Positions 25,017 through 34,613 of a stretch of 64,000 nt of DNA are shown one piece after another. Every line of letters begins with the position of its first letter. The stretch's first letter is position 1. A program made the position numbers and the translations under genes. Under the pieces are notes generated by a model. It was not told the DNA's origin, searched no databases, and saw only the letters and a list, made by a program, of their open reading frames with translations. The stretch comes from Clostridia bacterium (GTDB lineage Bacteria > Bacillota > Clostridia > Monoglobales > Monoglobaceae), in NCBI GenBank assembly GCA_017620615.1, contig JAGAUW010000002.1, forward strand, positions 1 through 64,000, given 5' to 3'.

Positions 25017-26120
25017 CTAAAAGCCAATCAAAAATCCCATAATAACGAGCAGTGTAATCAGAAAACCAAAGTTGTACAAGCTGAATTTTTTGAGATATGT
25101 TTTGATGTTTTGGGGGTCATTTTTCAAATATTCCCTGAATGTTATAAGACTTGCAAGTGATGCAATAAGTGTTCCCGTTCCTCCAATGTTTACAGCTACA
25201 AGAAGTGAGGAATAGTTGTCAGTGAAATGTGATAAAAGAATTCCGCTTGGGACGTTGCTTAAAAACTGACATGATATTGCGCCTATTAAAAGGGTGTGGC
25301 GGTTGACCAAGGAATCCAAAAGTACGTGGAGTATGTTAATGCGCGAAACGTTCCCTGAAAATACAAAGAATGCACAAAATGTAACGAGCAACGGGTAATC
25401 AACAGTTTTAAGAGCCGATTTATCAAGAAAGATAAGAGATATAACGATAATTAAAAGACCTGCGATATAAGGAATTACACCAAAAACTATTATTATTGAA
25501 ACAACAAACAAAATCAAATAAATAACAGTTCTGCTCATATTTAAATGTGCATCAAATGTGCGCCTGATTGAAAGTGGCTCATTTTTCACAAACAGACAGC
25601 AAATGGTTATCATAGTTACCGCAATCAGAAAAGGTACAAGCATAATGCTTACAAATTCACCGGTGGGAATGTTGAAATAGTTATAAAGATAAAGGTTTTG
25701 GGGGTTGCCAAAGGGTGTAAGCATTCCGCCGAGGTTTGCCGCAATATTTTGCATTATAAAGGTAAATGCAAGATAACGATGGTTATCGGTTGACGTTATT
25801 ACATAATAACCAAGGGGCAAAAATGTAATCAGTGCCATATCGTTTGCAATGAGCATGGACGCTATGAAAGTTATGTACACAAGTGCCAGAATTGCCGAAC
25901 GCACGGTGGTGAATACGGTTATTATTTTTGATGAAATTATTCTGAAAAAGTAAATATTTTTCAGAGCACACACCACTGCCAGAGTACAAAAAAGGCAAGT
26001 GAGGGTTTTGAAATCGAAATAAGACAAGTATTCTCTGTCTGGTGGGACAAAGAACATAGAAATCAGTGCAACCGAAATGGCGATGCACATAACAGGATTT
26101 TTTTTCACAAATGTACGCAT
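25017..26120 (-). CDS. SLC13/ArsB-type anion permease
   Basis: 367 residues with about 10 membrane segments. LIANDMALITFLPLGYYV, NIAANLGGMLTPFGNPQNLYLY and FLSNVPSGILLSHFTDN are the signature hairpins of the ion-transporter superfamily (citrate, dicarboxylate, arsenite). It is shorter than most members, with loss mainly at the N-terminal side. The substrate is unknown. It starts 2 bases after the rqcH stop, so it is the second gene of an rqcH operon, though the two functions have no evident link. Confidence 0.85.
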   Translation of the reverse strand: MRTFVKKNPVMCIAISVALISMFFVPPDREYLSYFDFKTLTCLFCTLAVVCALKNIYFFRIISSKIITVFTTVRSAILALVYITFIASMLIANDMALITFLPLGYYVITSTDNHRYLAFTFIMQNIAANLGGMLTPFGNPQNLYLYNYFNIPTGEFVSIMLVPFLIAVTMITICCLFVKNEPLSIRRTFDAHLNMSRTVIYLILFVVSIIIVFGVIPYIAGLLIIVISLIFLDKSALKTVDYPLLVTFCAFFVFSGNVSRINILHVLLDSLVNRHTLLIGAISCQFLSNVPSGILLSHFTDNYSSLLVAVNIGGTGTLIASLASLITFREYLKNDPQNIKTYLKKFSLYNFGFLITLLVIMGFLIGF

Positions 26121-26122
26121 AT

Positions 26123-27886
26123 TTATTCCTCAATCCGTAGTTTTTCCACAAGCTTTTCGTCGGGGTCCACAAATACTGTATAATTGGTATCAAATATTAC
26201 AAAACCGGGACTTGAGCCGTTGGGCTTTCTTATGTTTTTTATCAGGGTATAGTCAACAGCAACACCGGTAGACTTTTGAGCTTTGCTGAAATATGCCGCC
26301 AACGATGCCGCTTCAAGAAGTGTGTTGTCGGGTATTTCGCCAGTACCGTTGGTGCGGACAACGACGTGAGAGCCAGGTATATTCTTAGTATGCAGCCACA
26401 TATCTGTTGAATATGCGGTTTTTATGGTTAGCTCATCATTTTGTTTGTTGTTTCTGCCGATAAGAATCTCAAAGCCGTCACTTGATAAAAAACGCATAGG
26501 CTTTGATTTTTTTTGCTGTTTTTTCTTTTTCATATTTCCCAAAGAGATGTAACCTTGTTCTGCAAGTTCTTCGCGGATTTCAGCAATATCCAAGGGCGTA
26601 CGTGCCCTTGTAACACTGTCAAGAACAGTCTCAAGATAAGCCTTTTCCTTTTTTGCATCCTCAAGTTGCTTTGTGGAGTGTTCCTCGGCAGCCTTTGCCT
26701 TTGTGTAAAGTTTATAATATCTCTGAGCATTCTGTGAGGGTGTAAGCTCTTCACTTAGCGAGATTTTTATGTCTTCAAGTGACTCTGAAAAATAGTTCTG
26801 GACGGTTACAAATTTGGTGTTATTTTCTATTCTATAAAGATTTGCGGTAAGCAAATCTCCGTACATTTTGTATTTATCGCGGTCCTTTGATTTTTCGATG
26901 CTTTCGGTGTGCAATGCAATTTTTTTCTCACAACGGTCAATATTGTTGTTGATAAGCCTTATGGTGCTTGCCGATTTTTGGGAAAGCCTGTCCTGAATAT
27001 CTCTTGATATGAAAAATGTTTCAACTGCTTCACTGATCGACTCATATTTTTTGATTTTTCCAAGGGAAATGTATTGAGTGAGGGTTGCTATGGAGAAAGC
27101 AAGGGGTTTTTCTGTAGCTAAATCAAAAACCACAGTGCTTCCCGAGGATAAAGATAAAATTTCGTCAAAAAATCTTTTGGTTTCTGTCGCAAAAGTTTCG
27201 GGATTTATTTCTGAAACAAAGGCTTTTGTATTTCCGGTGGCACGGTATACGAGTTCTCTTGCAAGAAGCGGGCTCATACCCATAAATTCTCCTACTAAAA
27301 ACTTATCGAGAGGGGTATCAACGGGGAGTGAAGAAATTTTATAGGCAAAATCTTTTGCCGAAAACCCTGTTGGAAGAGCCTTCTCCTGTTTTGGCGGAAG
27401 CTCATAGATAAGCCCTGGCAAAACCTGTCGCACTGCACTTGTTGTGAACTCGATATGCTTTATGCTGTCAATAATTTTGTTGTCGTTTTGGATAAGCGTT
27501 ATGTTGCTGTGCTTACCCATAATTTCAACCATAATACTTTTTTCTGTGAGGTCACCAAGTTCGGTATAACATTCAATGTCAATTTTTATCACGCGGTCAA
27601 AATCTATCTGGTATATGGCTTTTATTTTTCCGCCGCCAAGGTGTTTTCTCATTATCATACAAAAGAGAGGTGCGGTCAGCGGATTTTCACGGGATATGTT
27701 TGTCAGGTGAATTCTGGGGTTTGATGTTGCTGCAGAAATGAGTAGACGAAAAAGACCCTCCCGTGTACGGACTGAAATAACAATTTCATCTTTTTCGGGC
27801 TGGTAGACTTTGTCGATTTTGCCGCCCTTTAATTTTTTATTAAGTTCCCGGGCTATGCCGAATGTCACAAAACCGTCAAATGCCAT
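26123..27886 (-). CDS. rqcH: Ribosome-associated quality control protein RqcH (NFACT family)
   Basis: 587 residues from ATG 27886 (a longer frame opens at 27949 without a site; AGAGG lies before 27886). RqcH binds stalled 50S-peptidyl-tRNA and recruits tRNA-Ala to add alanine tails to the nascent chain. The NFACT-N domain begins MAFDGFVTFGIARELN. Asp97 and Arg98 are exactly the DR pair essential for tailing. A coiled coil spans roughly 300-430 and the NFACT-R domain (MRFLSSDGFEILIGRNNKQND, TKNIPGSHVVVR) closes the protein. It was formerly called FbpA, fibronectin-binding. Its position divergent from yicC matches yloA-yloC of B. subtilis. Confidence 0.95.
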   Translation of the reverse strand: MAFDGFVTFGIARELNKKLKGGKIDKVYQPEKDEIVISVRTREGLFRLLISAATSNPRIHLTNISRENPLTAPLFCMIMRKHLGGGKIKAIYQIDFDRVIKIDIECYTELGDLTEKSIMVEIMGKHSNITLIQNDNKIIDSIKHIEFTTSAVRQVLPGLIYELPPKQEKALPTGFSAKDFAYKISSLPVDTPLDKFLVGEFMGMSPLLARELVYRATGNTKAFVSEINPETFATETKRFFDEILSLSSGSTVVFDLATEKPLAFSIATLTQYISLGKIKKYESISEAVETFFISRDIQDRLSQKSASTIRLINNNIDRCEKKIALHTESIEKSKDRDKYKMYGDLLTANLYRIENNTKFVTVQNYFSESLEDIKISLSEELTPSQNAQRYYKLYTKAKAAEEHSTKQLEDAKKEKAYLETVLDSVTRARTPLDIAEIREELAEQGYISLGNMKKKKQQKKSKPMRFLSSDGFEILIGRNNKQNDELTIKTAYSTDMWLHTKNIPGSHVVVRTNGTGEIPDNTLLEAASLAAYFSKAQKSTGVAVDYTLIKNIRKPNGSSPGFVIFDTNYTVFVDPDEKLVEKLRIEE

Positions 27887-27937
27887 AAAGCTAACCTCTT
27901 TTTTGAAAAATGTTATATTAAAAAATAAATCTTTAAC

Positions 27938-27966
27938 AGTATACAACAAAAGTTGAAAAATTTCAA
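27938..27966 (-). promoter_or_regulatory. Sigma-A promoter of rqcH
   Basis: On the minus strand, TTGAAA (27966-27961) and TATACT (27943-27938) are 17 bases apart. Confidence 0.85.
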
Positions 27967-27974
27967 ATATTTAT

Positions 27975-28003
27975 TTGATTTTTTTGAAAATCTATGATAT
28001 AAT
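27975..28003 (+). promoter_or_regulatory. Sigma-A promoter of the yicC-remA-gmk-rpoZ operon
   Basis: TTGATT (27975-27980) and TATAAT (27998-28003) are 17 bases apart. A second overlapping pair, TTGAAA 17 bases before TAGTAT, begins 10 bases later. The promoter is back to back with that of rqcH. Confidence 0.8.
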
Positions 28004-28080
28004 TCATAGTATAAAATTTTATAATAGCGGAAATATTGCTTAAATGTTTCCCTTTGCCCCAAGAGGAGGCGCAGTTACTT

Positions 28081-28956
28081 ATGCTGAAAAGTATGACAGG
28101 CTTTGGCAGAGCCGAGAAAATGTTTGATGATTTTGAGGTAAAAGTAAACCTCAAATCAGTAAATCACAGATATATGGACGCATCAATACGTATGCCCAAA
28201 TATTATACCTTTGCGGAAGATAAAATCCGTCAGGCGACGGCGAAATACATTTCCCGTGGAAAGATAGAAATTTTTATTTCTGTTGACCGCATTGAAGGCA
28301 GCGGCAAGACCATTGCCATTGACAAGGATGTTGCAAAAAATTATATTGATGCGCTCCGAACCCTTGTTGAATTCGGTATTGAAAATGATGTGAAGATTTC
28401 AACGATTTCTCAGTATCACGATATTTTCAAAATCGAAAGTGACGAAGAAGACGAAGAAAGAATAACAGCTATGCTTCTCGAAGTTTTTTCAGCGGCGGCA
28501 GAGGATTTTGTCAATATGCGAATTGAAGAAGGTAAAAATATGGAAAAGGATATTTTGTCCCATCTTGATATTCTTGCTGAAAAGCTCTCGCAGGTTGAAC
28601 TTCGGTATCCGCAAATTGTTGAGGAATACAGAAATCGCCTGAAAGGAAAAATTTTAGAAGTGCTGGAAGATAAGAATATTGACGAAGCAAGAATTGTGAC
28701 GGAGGTTGCAATCTTTGCTGAACGTACCGATATTGGTGAAGAAACAGTCAGACTTCATAGCCACATAAAAGAGTTTAGAAAAGCACTCCAGACAGACCAG
28801 CCAATCGGCAAAAAGCTTGATTTTATGATTCAGGAAATGAACCGTGAAACCAACACTATGGGTTCAAAGGCAAATGATGTTGAGATTTCCAAAATTATTG
28901 TGGATATGAAATCCGAGATTGAAAAAATCAGGGAACAAATTCAAAACATTGAATAA
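28081..28956 (+). CDS. yicC: YicC/YloC-type endoribonuclease
   Basis: 291 residues from ATG 28081, behind GAGGAGG with an 11-base gap. The opening MLKSMTGFGRAE and the following VKVNLKSVNHRYMDASIRMP are family signatures. RLHSHIKEFRKAL and LDFMIQEMNRETNTMGSKAND close the DUF1732 domain, which carries the proposed metal-binding catalytic residues. YicC proteins form barrel-like oligomers and cleave RNA. First gene of the operon that continues into remA, gmk and rpoZ, as in B. subtilis. Confidence 0.93.
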   Translation: MLKSMTGFGRAEKMFDDFEVKVNLKSVNHRYMDASIRMPKYYTFAEDKIRQATAKYISRGKIEIFISVDRIEGSGKTIAIDKDVAKNYIDALRTLVEFGIENDVKISTISQYHDIFKIESDEEDEERITAMLLEVFSAAAEDFVNMRIEEGKNMEKDILSHLDILAEKLSQVELRYPQIVEEYRNRLKGKILEVLEDKNIDEARIVTEVAIFAERTDIGEETVRLHSHIKEFRKALQTDQPIGKKLDFMIQEMNRETNTMGSKANDVEISKIIVDMKSEIEKIREQIQNIE

Positions 28957-28992
28957 CAAATGAAAAGCCTTCGGGCGGAAGGATGAAATTTT

Positions 28993-29277
28993 ATGAAACT
29001 TATAAACATAGGCTTTGGAAACATTGTATCAGGTGACCGTGTTGTTGCAATAGTCAGTCCCGAATCTGCACCTATTAAACGTATAGTTCAGGATGCAAGG
29101 GACAAAGGACTTTTGATTGATGCATCTTGTGGACGCCGTACCCGTGCTGTTATTATTACCGATAGTGACCACATAATACTTTCTGCAATACAGACTGAAA
29201 CTATTGCAGGACGTGCCGCTGTCAAGGAAGATATTGCTGACACCAAGGACGAGGGAGAAATTGAGAATGAAGAATAA
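28993..29277 (+). CDS. remA: RemA family DNA-binding regulator (DUF370)
   Basis: 94 residues. [31 protein letters not shown] and [27 protein letters not shown] cover the whole RemA/DUF370 domain. In B. subtilis RemA activates matrix and osmoprotection genes by wrapping DNA. The acidic tail ([15 protein letters not shown]) is an addition. The ribosome-binding site follows a tiny GCC-TTCG-GGC hairpin. The gene's end overlaps gmk by 11 bases. Confidence 0.93.
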   Translation: MKLINIGFGNIVSGDRVVAIVSPESAPIKRIVQDARDKGLLIDASCGRRTRAVIITDSDHIILSAIQTETIAGRAAVKEDIADTKDEGEIENEE

Positions 29278-29836
29278 AGGGATACTTTATATTCTGTCAG
29301 GCCCGTCAGGTGTAGGAAAGGGTACTATCTGCAGACAGCTTGTGGCGAAGCGCAGTGACCTTTCGGTTTCTGTTTCTGCTACTACCAGAGCGCCAAGAAC
29401 GGAAGATACTGACGGCGTAACATATTTTTTCAAAACCAAGGATGAGTTTGAAAAAATGATATCTGATGATAAGTTTCTTGAGTGGGCTGTCTACAACGGA
29501 AACTATTATGGCACACCCGTTGATGCAGTAAATGAAAGACTCAATAAGGGTGAGGACGTTATCCTTGAAATTGAAGTTCAGGGAGCACTCAAGGTTATGG
29601 AGAGATGTCCCAATGCCGTTTCGATTTTTATTGCTCCTCCCGATGAAGATACGCTTTTTTTAAGGCTCAAGAATCGTGGCAGTGAAACGGATGAGCAAAT
29701 TAAAAATAGATTATATGCCGCAAAGGATGAACTTTCAAAGAAAGACAAATATGATTTTGTTGTTGTGAATGATGATTTGTCGGTTGCGGTTTGTGAAATA
29801 GAAAATATAATGAAAAATCAAAAGGAGAAGATGTAA
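29267..29836 (+). CDS. gmk: Guanylate kinase
   Basis: 189 residues from ATG 29267, set by GAGGGAG upstream and overlapping remA. The P-loop is GPSGVGKGT near residues 10-18. The GMP-binding region follows ([34 protein letters not shown]). The enzyme converts GMP and ATP to GDP and ADP. In Firmicutes it is also a target of (p)ppGpp. Confidence 0.96.
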   Translation: MKNKGILYILSGPSGVGKGTICRQLVAKRSDLSVSVSATTRAPRTEDTDGVTYFFKTKDEFEKMISDDKFLEWAVYNGNYYGTPVDAVNERLNKGEDVILEIEVQGALKVMERCPNAVSIFIAPPDEDTLFLRLKNRGSETDEQIKNRLYAAKDELSKKDKYDFVVVNDDLSVAVCEIENIMKNQKEKM

Positions 29837-29837
29837 A

Positions 29838-30083
29838 ATGATGATTTATCCCCCTATCACAGAACTTGTGAAGAAAACAGGAAGCAGATATGCTTTGGTT
29901 ATTGAAACAGCAAAGAGAACGAGACAGCTTGTGGATGGTGCAGAAAGACTTTCGGATGTTGAAACCTTTAAGGATGTTACCGTTGCAGTGAATGAGATTT
30001 TCGAGGGCAAGGTTGAAGCAGTAAAAACTTCGGAAAATTTGGTAGGCAGCGAAATTGCTTCGGATGAAGAACTTAACAGCTAA
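29838..30083 (+). CDS. rpoZ: RNA polymerase omega subunit
   Basis: 81 residues. MIYPPITELVKKTGSRYALVIETAKRTRQL is the conserved omega core, which folds around the C-terminal tail of beta-prime. One base separates it from gmk. The next gene in many Firmicutes, coaBC, is absent; priA follows after 81 bases in which I see no gene and only a weak dyad. Confidence 0.93.
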   Translation: MMIYPPITELVKKTGSRYALVIETAKRTRQLVDGAERLSDVETFKDVTVAVNEIFEGKVEAVKTSENLVGSEIASDEELNS

Positions 30084-30164
30084 ATATCTTTTGGGACTGC
30101 TTGTTTTGGGTGGTCCTTTTGACTTTTTTGAGGGTCTGCATTTTGTTTTGCGAGGCAGGAAACT

Positions 30165-32402
30165 ATGGTTGCAAAGGTTATAATTAACAATAAAGAACAA
30201 AATATCGACAAAGTTTTTGATTACAGCATACCGATGGTGCTTGAAGAAAGAGCGCAGGTGGGTATGCGTGTTTTGGTGCCCTTTGGCATTGGAAACAGAA
30301 TGGTTGACGGCATAGTTGTGAGGATAACCGAAAAAAGCGAATATAAAAATCTCAAAGAGATAAAAAAGGTCTTAGGAAGCGAGCCGGTTTGTCAGCCGTG
30401 GCTACTTGATTTGTGTCTTTGGGTGAGCGAAAAATATTTTTGTTCACTTTATCAGGCAATCAGGCTCACAACACCTCCGGGAATGGAGTCGGGCGTTCGT
30501 GAAAAAACAATGAAGGTTGCAAGGCTCTTGGTATCACAGGATAAAGCCTTTGATACAATAGATGAAATGCGAAAAAAAGGTGCTACCGCAAGGGCTCGGG
30601 TTGTTGAAGCACTTTTGATGACAGAATGCCTGCCTCTTTCAAAGCTTGTGAGAGAAAAAGGCGGAAGTTATGATGCGGTACGCAGTCTTGAAAAGCTCGG
30701 CTTTTTAGCGGTTGAAGAGGTGCAGCTTGTGCGTGATGCTTATAACGAGACAAAATATCAAAAAAGTACAGCATATAAACCAACTTCTGAACAAAAAGTG
30801 GTTATTGACCATCTGTATAATGTCATTGAAGAGGAAAAAAATGAGAAGATACTTCTTCGTGGTGTTACCGGAAGTGGAAAGACTGAGGTGTTTTTACAGG
30901 CAATAGAAAAGGTTATAGAAAAAGGGAAAAATGCCATTATGCTGGTGCCTGAAATTTCTCTTACGCCCCAGATGGTTGAACGATTTGTTTCAAGGTTTGG
31001 AAATCAGGTTGCAGTTATTCACAGCGCTCTTTCTCAGGGAGAGAGATTTGATGAGTGGAACAAAATCAAAAACGGTGAGGTAAAGGTTGTTGTTGGTGCA
31101 AGATCGGCAATTTTTGCACCTTTTCGAAATATAGGCATAATAATTCTTGACGAAGAACACGAAAACAGCTATAAGTCAGAGACTACCCCGAGGTATCACG
31201 CCATAGATGTAGCAACAAAAAGAGCAAAGGATGAAAACTGTGTTTTACTGCTTGCCTCGGCAACACCATCAGTGAACGAATTTTATAAGGCAAAGATTGG
31301 CGAATATACTCTTTTTGAAATGACAAAGCGATACAACGAGGGTGCAATGCCCGATGTTGACGTTGTGGATATGCGTGGTGAGCTTTTTGAAAATAAGAAC
31401 AGGTCGCCTATAAGTTTGAAACTTCAAAGAGAGATACAAAAAAATCTTGACAACGGTGAAAAGACAATTCTGTTTTTGAACAGACGCGGTTATTCTACAT
31501 TTGTCTCCTGTCGTGAGTGTGGTGAGGTCATAAACTGTCCTGACTGCAGCATTGCACTTACCTATCACAAGAGAAAAGATTTGCTTTCATGCCACTATTG
31601 CGGATATACTATGCGAAATGTAGAAGAGTGTCCGTCTTGCGGTTCGTCATATGTTAAATATTTCGGCACGGGAACACAAAAGATTGAAGAGGAAATAAGC
31701 AGGCTTTTTCCAAGTGCAAGAATTCTTAGAATGGATACTGATACCACATCTGAAAAATGCAGTCACGAAAAAATTCTTGATAAGTTCAAGAATGGTGAAG
31801 CGGATATTCTGCTTGGAACACAGATGGTTACAAAAGGCCTTGACTTTCACGATGTAACTTTGGTGGGAGTTCTTGCGGCTGACACCACCTTGGCGGTGGA
31901 TGATTTCAGGGCGAGCGAACGGGGCTTTTCGTTGTTTACTCAGGTGTGCGGTCGTGCCGGACGCGGAAACCTTTCAGGCAGGGCGATAATCCAAACATAT
32001 CAGCCCTTTAATTCTACAATAAAATTTTCAAGACAGCACGATTATTTGGGCTTTTATGAAAACGAGATTATTCAAAGAAAAAGGTTGAATTATCCGCCGT
32101 TTTGTGACATAATATATATAGTGGCAACCGGGGAAGACGAGCAGACGGTCAAAGAGGAAATGGAGAAAATAGGAAAGCGCCTTGATAAGGAAATAAAGCC
32201 CGACGGAAACATCTTTTCAAAGACAGGACCGGGTGAGGCGCCTATTTCAAAAATCAAGAATAATTACAGATACAGAATACTTATGAAATGCAAAAACGCA
32301 GACGACGCACACGACCTTCTGAGAAGCATCTATGAGGAATATGAAAAAGGCAGAAAATCCGTGTTTTTGACTATTGATATAAATCCGATAAATATGTATT
32401 GA
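30165..32402 (+). CDS. priA: Primosomal protein N' (PriA helicase)
   Basis: 745 residues. The N-terminal 3'-DNA-binding domain is followed by a superfamily 2 helicase core with Walker A GVTGSGKTE and DEEH box. Two zinc-binding clusters follow (CRECGEVINCPDC, CHYCGYTMRNVEECPSC), and then the C-terminal half with GTQMVTKGLDFHDVTLVGVLAAD and QVCGRAGRG. PriA restarts collapsed replication forks. The def gene begins downstream with almost no gap, so the two are cotranscribed. Confidence 0.96.
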   Translation: MVAKVIINNKEQNIDKVFDYSIPMVLEERAQVGMRVLVPFGIGNRMVDGIVVRITEKSEYKNLKEIKKVLGSEPVCQPWLLDLCLWVSEKYFCSLYQAIRLTTPPGMESGVREKTMKVARLLVSQDKAFDTIDEMRKKGATARARVVEALLMTECLPLSKLVREKGGSYDAVRSLEKLGFLAVEEVQLVRDAYNETKYQKSTAYKPTSEQKVVIDHLYNVIEEEKNEKILLRGVTGSGKTEVFLQAIEKVIEKGKNAIMLVPEISLTPQMVERFVSRFGNQVAVIHSALSQGERFDEWNKIKNGEVKVVVGARSAIFAPFRNIGIIILDEEHENSYKSETTPRYHAIDVATKRAKDENCVLLLASATPSVNEFYKAKIGEYTLFEMTKRYNEGAMPDVDVVDMRGELFENKNRSPISLKLQREIQKNLDNGEKTILFLNRRGYSTFVSCRECGEVINCPDCSIALTYHKRKDLLSCHYCGYTMRNVEECPSCGSSYVKYFGTGTQKIEEEISRLFPSARILRMDTDTTSEKCSHEKILDKFKNGEADILLGTQMVTKGLDFHDVTLVGVLAADTTLAVDDFRASERGFSLFTQVCGRAGRGNLSGRAIIQTYQPFNSTIKFSRQHDYLGFYENEIIQRKRLNYPPFCDIIYIVATGEDEQTVKEEMEKIGKRLDKEIKPDGNIFSKTGPGEAPISKIKNNYRYRILMKCKNADDAHDLLRSIYEEYEKGRKSVFLTIDINPINMY

Positions 32403-32422
32403 CGAAAGGTAAGGTTTTGATT

Positions 32423-32884
32423 ATGGCAATCAGAAATATAGTTACATTGGGAGATGAAGTTCTCACAAAAAAGTGCAGACCGGTTGAAAAATTTGATGAG
32501 AGATTACACGCGCTTGTTGAAGATTTGTTTGACACTCTCTATGAATCAGGGGGAGCAGGTCTTGCGGCACCTCAGGTAGGGGTTTTGAGACGTGTTGCTG
32601 TTATCGATATTGACGAAAACCCTATTGAACTTGTAAACCCTGAGATAATTTTTACTGAGGGAAGTCAGACGGGGGCAGAGGGCTGTCTCAGTAACCCCGG
32701 GAAATATGGGATTGTTACACGTCCCCAAAAGGTTACGGTTAAGGCGCAGGACAGATTTGGGGAGTGGCATGAATATACCGGCGAGGATTTGCTTGCGAGA
32801 GCATTCTGTCACGAAACTGAACATCTTGACGGCAAGATGTTTATGGAATTGGTAAGCGAATGGATTGATATTGAGGAAGATTGA
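32423..32884 (+). CDS. def: Peptide deformylase
   Basis: 153 residues from ATG 32423; an upstream in-frame start at 32399 overlaps the priA stop and adds eight non-family residues. The three deformylase motifs are GAGLAAPQVG (44-53), EGCLS with metal ligand Cys88, and HETEH with His130, Glu131 and His134. It removes the formyl group from nascent chains. It is placed directly before fmt, which adds the formyl group. Confidence 0.96.
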   Translation: MAIRNIVTLGDEVLTKKCRPVEKFDERLHALVEDLFDTLYESGGAGLAAPQVGVLRRVAVIDIDENPIELVNPEIIFTEGSQTGAEGCLSNPGKYGIVTRPQKVTVKAQDRFGEWHEYTGEDLLARAFCHETEHLDGKMFMELVSEWIDIEED

Positions 32885-32901
32885 TTTCGGAGGCATTTGA
32901 T

Positions 32902-33831
32902 ATGAATATACTTTTTATGGGAACACCGGATTTTGCTGTTCCGTGTCTTAAGGCACTGATTGAATCAAGTTACAATGTTTGCAGTGTCGTTACCCAACCG
33001 GACAAGCCGGCAGGAAGAGGCCATCGTCTTACACCGCCGCCTGTGAAAGTTTTGGCGGAGGAACACGATATTCCCGTTTTTCAGCCTGAGACACTTAAAG
33101 ATTTTGCATTCAAGGAACAGCTTGAAAAGCTCAATCCTGAACTTATAATAGTTGTGGCATATGGCAAGATTCTTCCTGAATATATACTGGACTTCCCAAA
33201 GCATGGATGCATAAATATGCACGCATCGCTTCTTCCCAAGTATCGTGGTGCGGGACCCATTCAGTGGTCTGTGCTAAACGGTGAAGAAAAAACCGGTGTA
33301 ACATCAATGCTTATGGAAAAAGGACTTGACACAGGGGATATGCTTCTTAAGAGTGAAACAACTATCGGCGAATATGAAACAGCAAGCGAGCTTCATGACA
33401 GATTGATGGTTATGGGCGCGGATTTGCTGATTGAAACCATTGATGCACTTAAAAATGGAACTCTTAAACCTGAAAAGCAGGTTGACAGTCTCTCTTGTTA
33501 TGCACCTATGATTTCAAAGGAAATGGCGAGGATTGACTGGTCAAAGCCTGCAAGAGAGGTTATAAACCTTATTTGCGGAATGAATTCGTGGCCGGTTGCT
33601 CACACCAATTATTTGGGCGAATTTATGAAAGTTTATCGTGCTGTACTTGGAAATACGGCAAAAGGCGAATTCGGAAAAATTGTTTCGGCAAACAGCAAAG
33701 GTCTTGAGGTGATTTGCGGCGACGGAAAAACAATAATAATTGACGAAATTCAGTTCAAAGGCTCAAAAGCTATGCAAGTGAAAGATTATCTCAACGGCCA
33801 CGAAATAAAAGTCGGTGAAATTTTGGGGTAG
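32902..33831 (+). CDS. fmt: Methionyl-tRNA formyltransferase
   Basis: 309 residues from ATG 32902 after GGAGG. MGTPDFAVPCLKAL opens the formyl-transferase Rossmann domain. NMHASLLPKYRGAGPIQWSVLNG carries the catalytic Asn-His region, and GLDTGDML follows. The C-terminal OB-like domain starts near residue 210. Complete and typical. Confidence 0.96.
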   Translation: MNILFMGTPDFAVPCLKALIESSYNVCSVVTQPDKPAGRGHRLTPPPVKVLAEEHDIPVFQPETLKDFAFKEQLEKLNPELIIVVAYGKILPEYILDFPKHGCINMHASLLPKYRGAGPIQWSVLNGEEKTGVTSMLMEKGLDTGDMLLKSETTIGEYETASELHDRLMVMGADLLIETIDALKNGTLKPEKQVDSLSCYAPMISKEMARIDWSKPAREVINLICGMNSWPVAHTNYLGEFMKVYRAVLGNTAKGEFGKIVSANSKGLEVICGDGKTIIIDEIQFKGSKAMQVKDYLNGHEIKVGEILG

Positions 33832-33888
33832 CATTACATATCTCATACCCGGAGATGTGGAAATAACAATGGGTAGAAAGGCAAAAAA

Positions 33889-34596
33889 ATGGGATTTGGA
33901 TATTTTTATGGAATTGATATGACATATATAATTTTGGTGATGCCAGCACTTATTTTTGCTATGTATGCACAGTCAAAGGTGAATACAACCTTCAATAAAT
34001 ATCGCACTGTGGCAAACAGCAAAGGTCTTACCGGCGCAGATGTGGCAAGAAGAATTCTTGATATGAACGGTCTTCACAATGTGATTATTGAACGTACTGC
34101 GGGAAATTTAACGGACCACTTTGACCCAAAGGCAAACATAGTAAGACTTTCGGACGCAACGTATTCAAGCACATCAGTTGCGGCAATCGGAGTTGCGGCA
34201 CACGAGGTTGGTCACGCTGTTCAGCACGCTGAGGGCTATGTTCCAATAAAGGTGAGAAATGCTATTGTTCCTGTGGTACAGATAGCATCATATGCCGCTT
34301 GGCCTCTTGCTATTTTTGGGATTTTGCTGAGCTTTTCAAAGCTTGCGACTTTTGGCGTACTTTTATTCGGTGCTGTTGTGCTGTTTCAGCTTGTTACGCT
34401 CCCGGTAGAATTTAACGCATCTTCCCGTGCACTTAAGACTCTTGAATCAAATGCGATTTTAAACGGTGAAGAACTCAGTGCATCAAAATCGGTGCTTTCG
34501 GCTGCTGCTATGACATATGTGGCATCGGCGGTGGTTGCTATTGCCAACCTTTTGAGGCTTCTTTCTATTGTGGGAGTGGGCAGAAACAGAGATTAA
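33889..34596 (+). CDS. Membrane zinc metallopeptidase (YugP family)
   Basis: 235 residues. One membrane segment at the N-terminus (about 12-27), the zinc motif HEVGH at 105-109 followed by AVQHAEGYVPIKVRN, then two to three more membrane segments. The C-terminal SSRALKTLE and the final membrane helix are typical of YugP/DUF2268-like peptidases. Substrates are unknown. It sits between fmt and rsmB, an order also common in other Firmicutes. Confidence 0.92.
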   Translation: MGFGYFYGIDMTYIILVMPALIFAMYAQSKVNTTFNKYRTVANSKGLTGADVARRILDMNGLHNVIIERTAGNLTDHFDPKANIVRLSDATYSSTSVAAIGVAAHEVGHAVQHAEGYVPIKVRNAIVPVVQIASYAAWPLAIFGILLSFSKLATFGVLLFGAVVLFQLVTLPVEFNASSRALKTLESNAILNGEELSASKSVLSAAAMTYVASAVVAIANLLRLLSIVGVGRNRD

Positions 34597-34613
34597 AAAA
34601 CGGACGTGAAATT

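Noticed and set aside
30084-30164. A remnant of coaBC between rpoZ and priA
   Set aside because: The 81 bases show no frame resembling CoaBC; the gene appears simply absent here.
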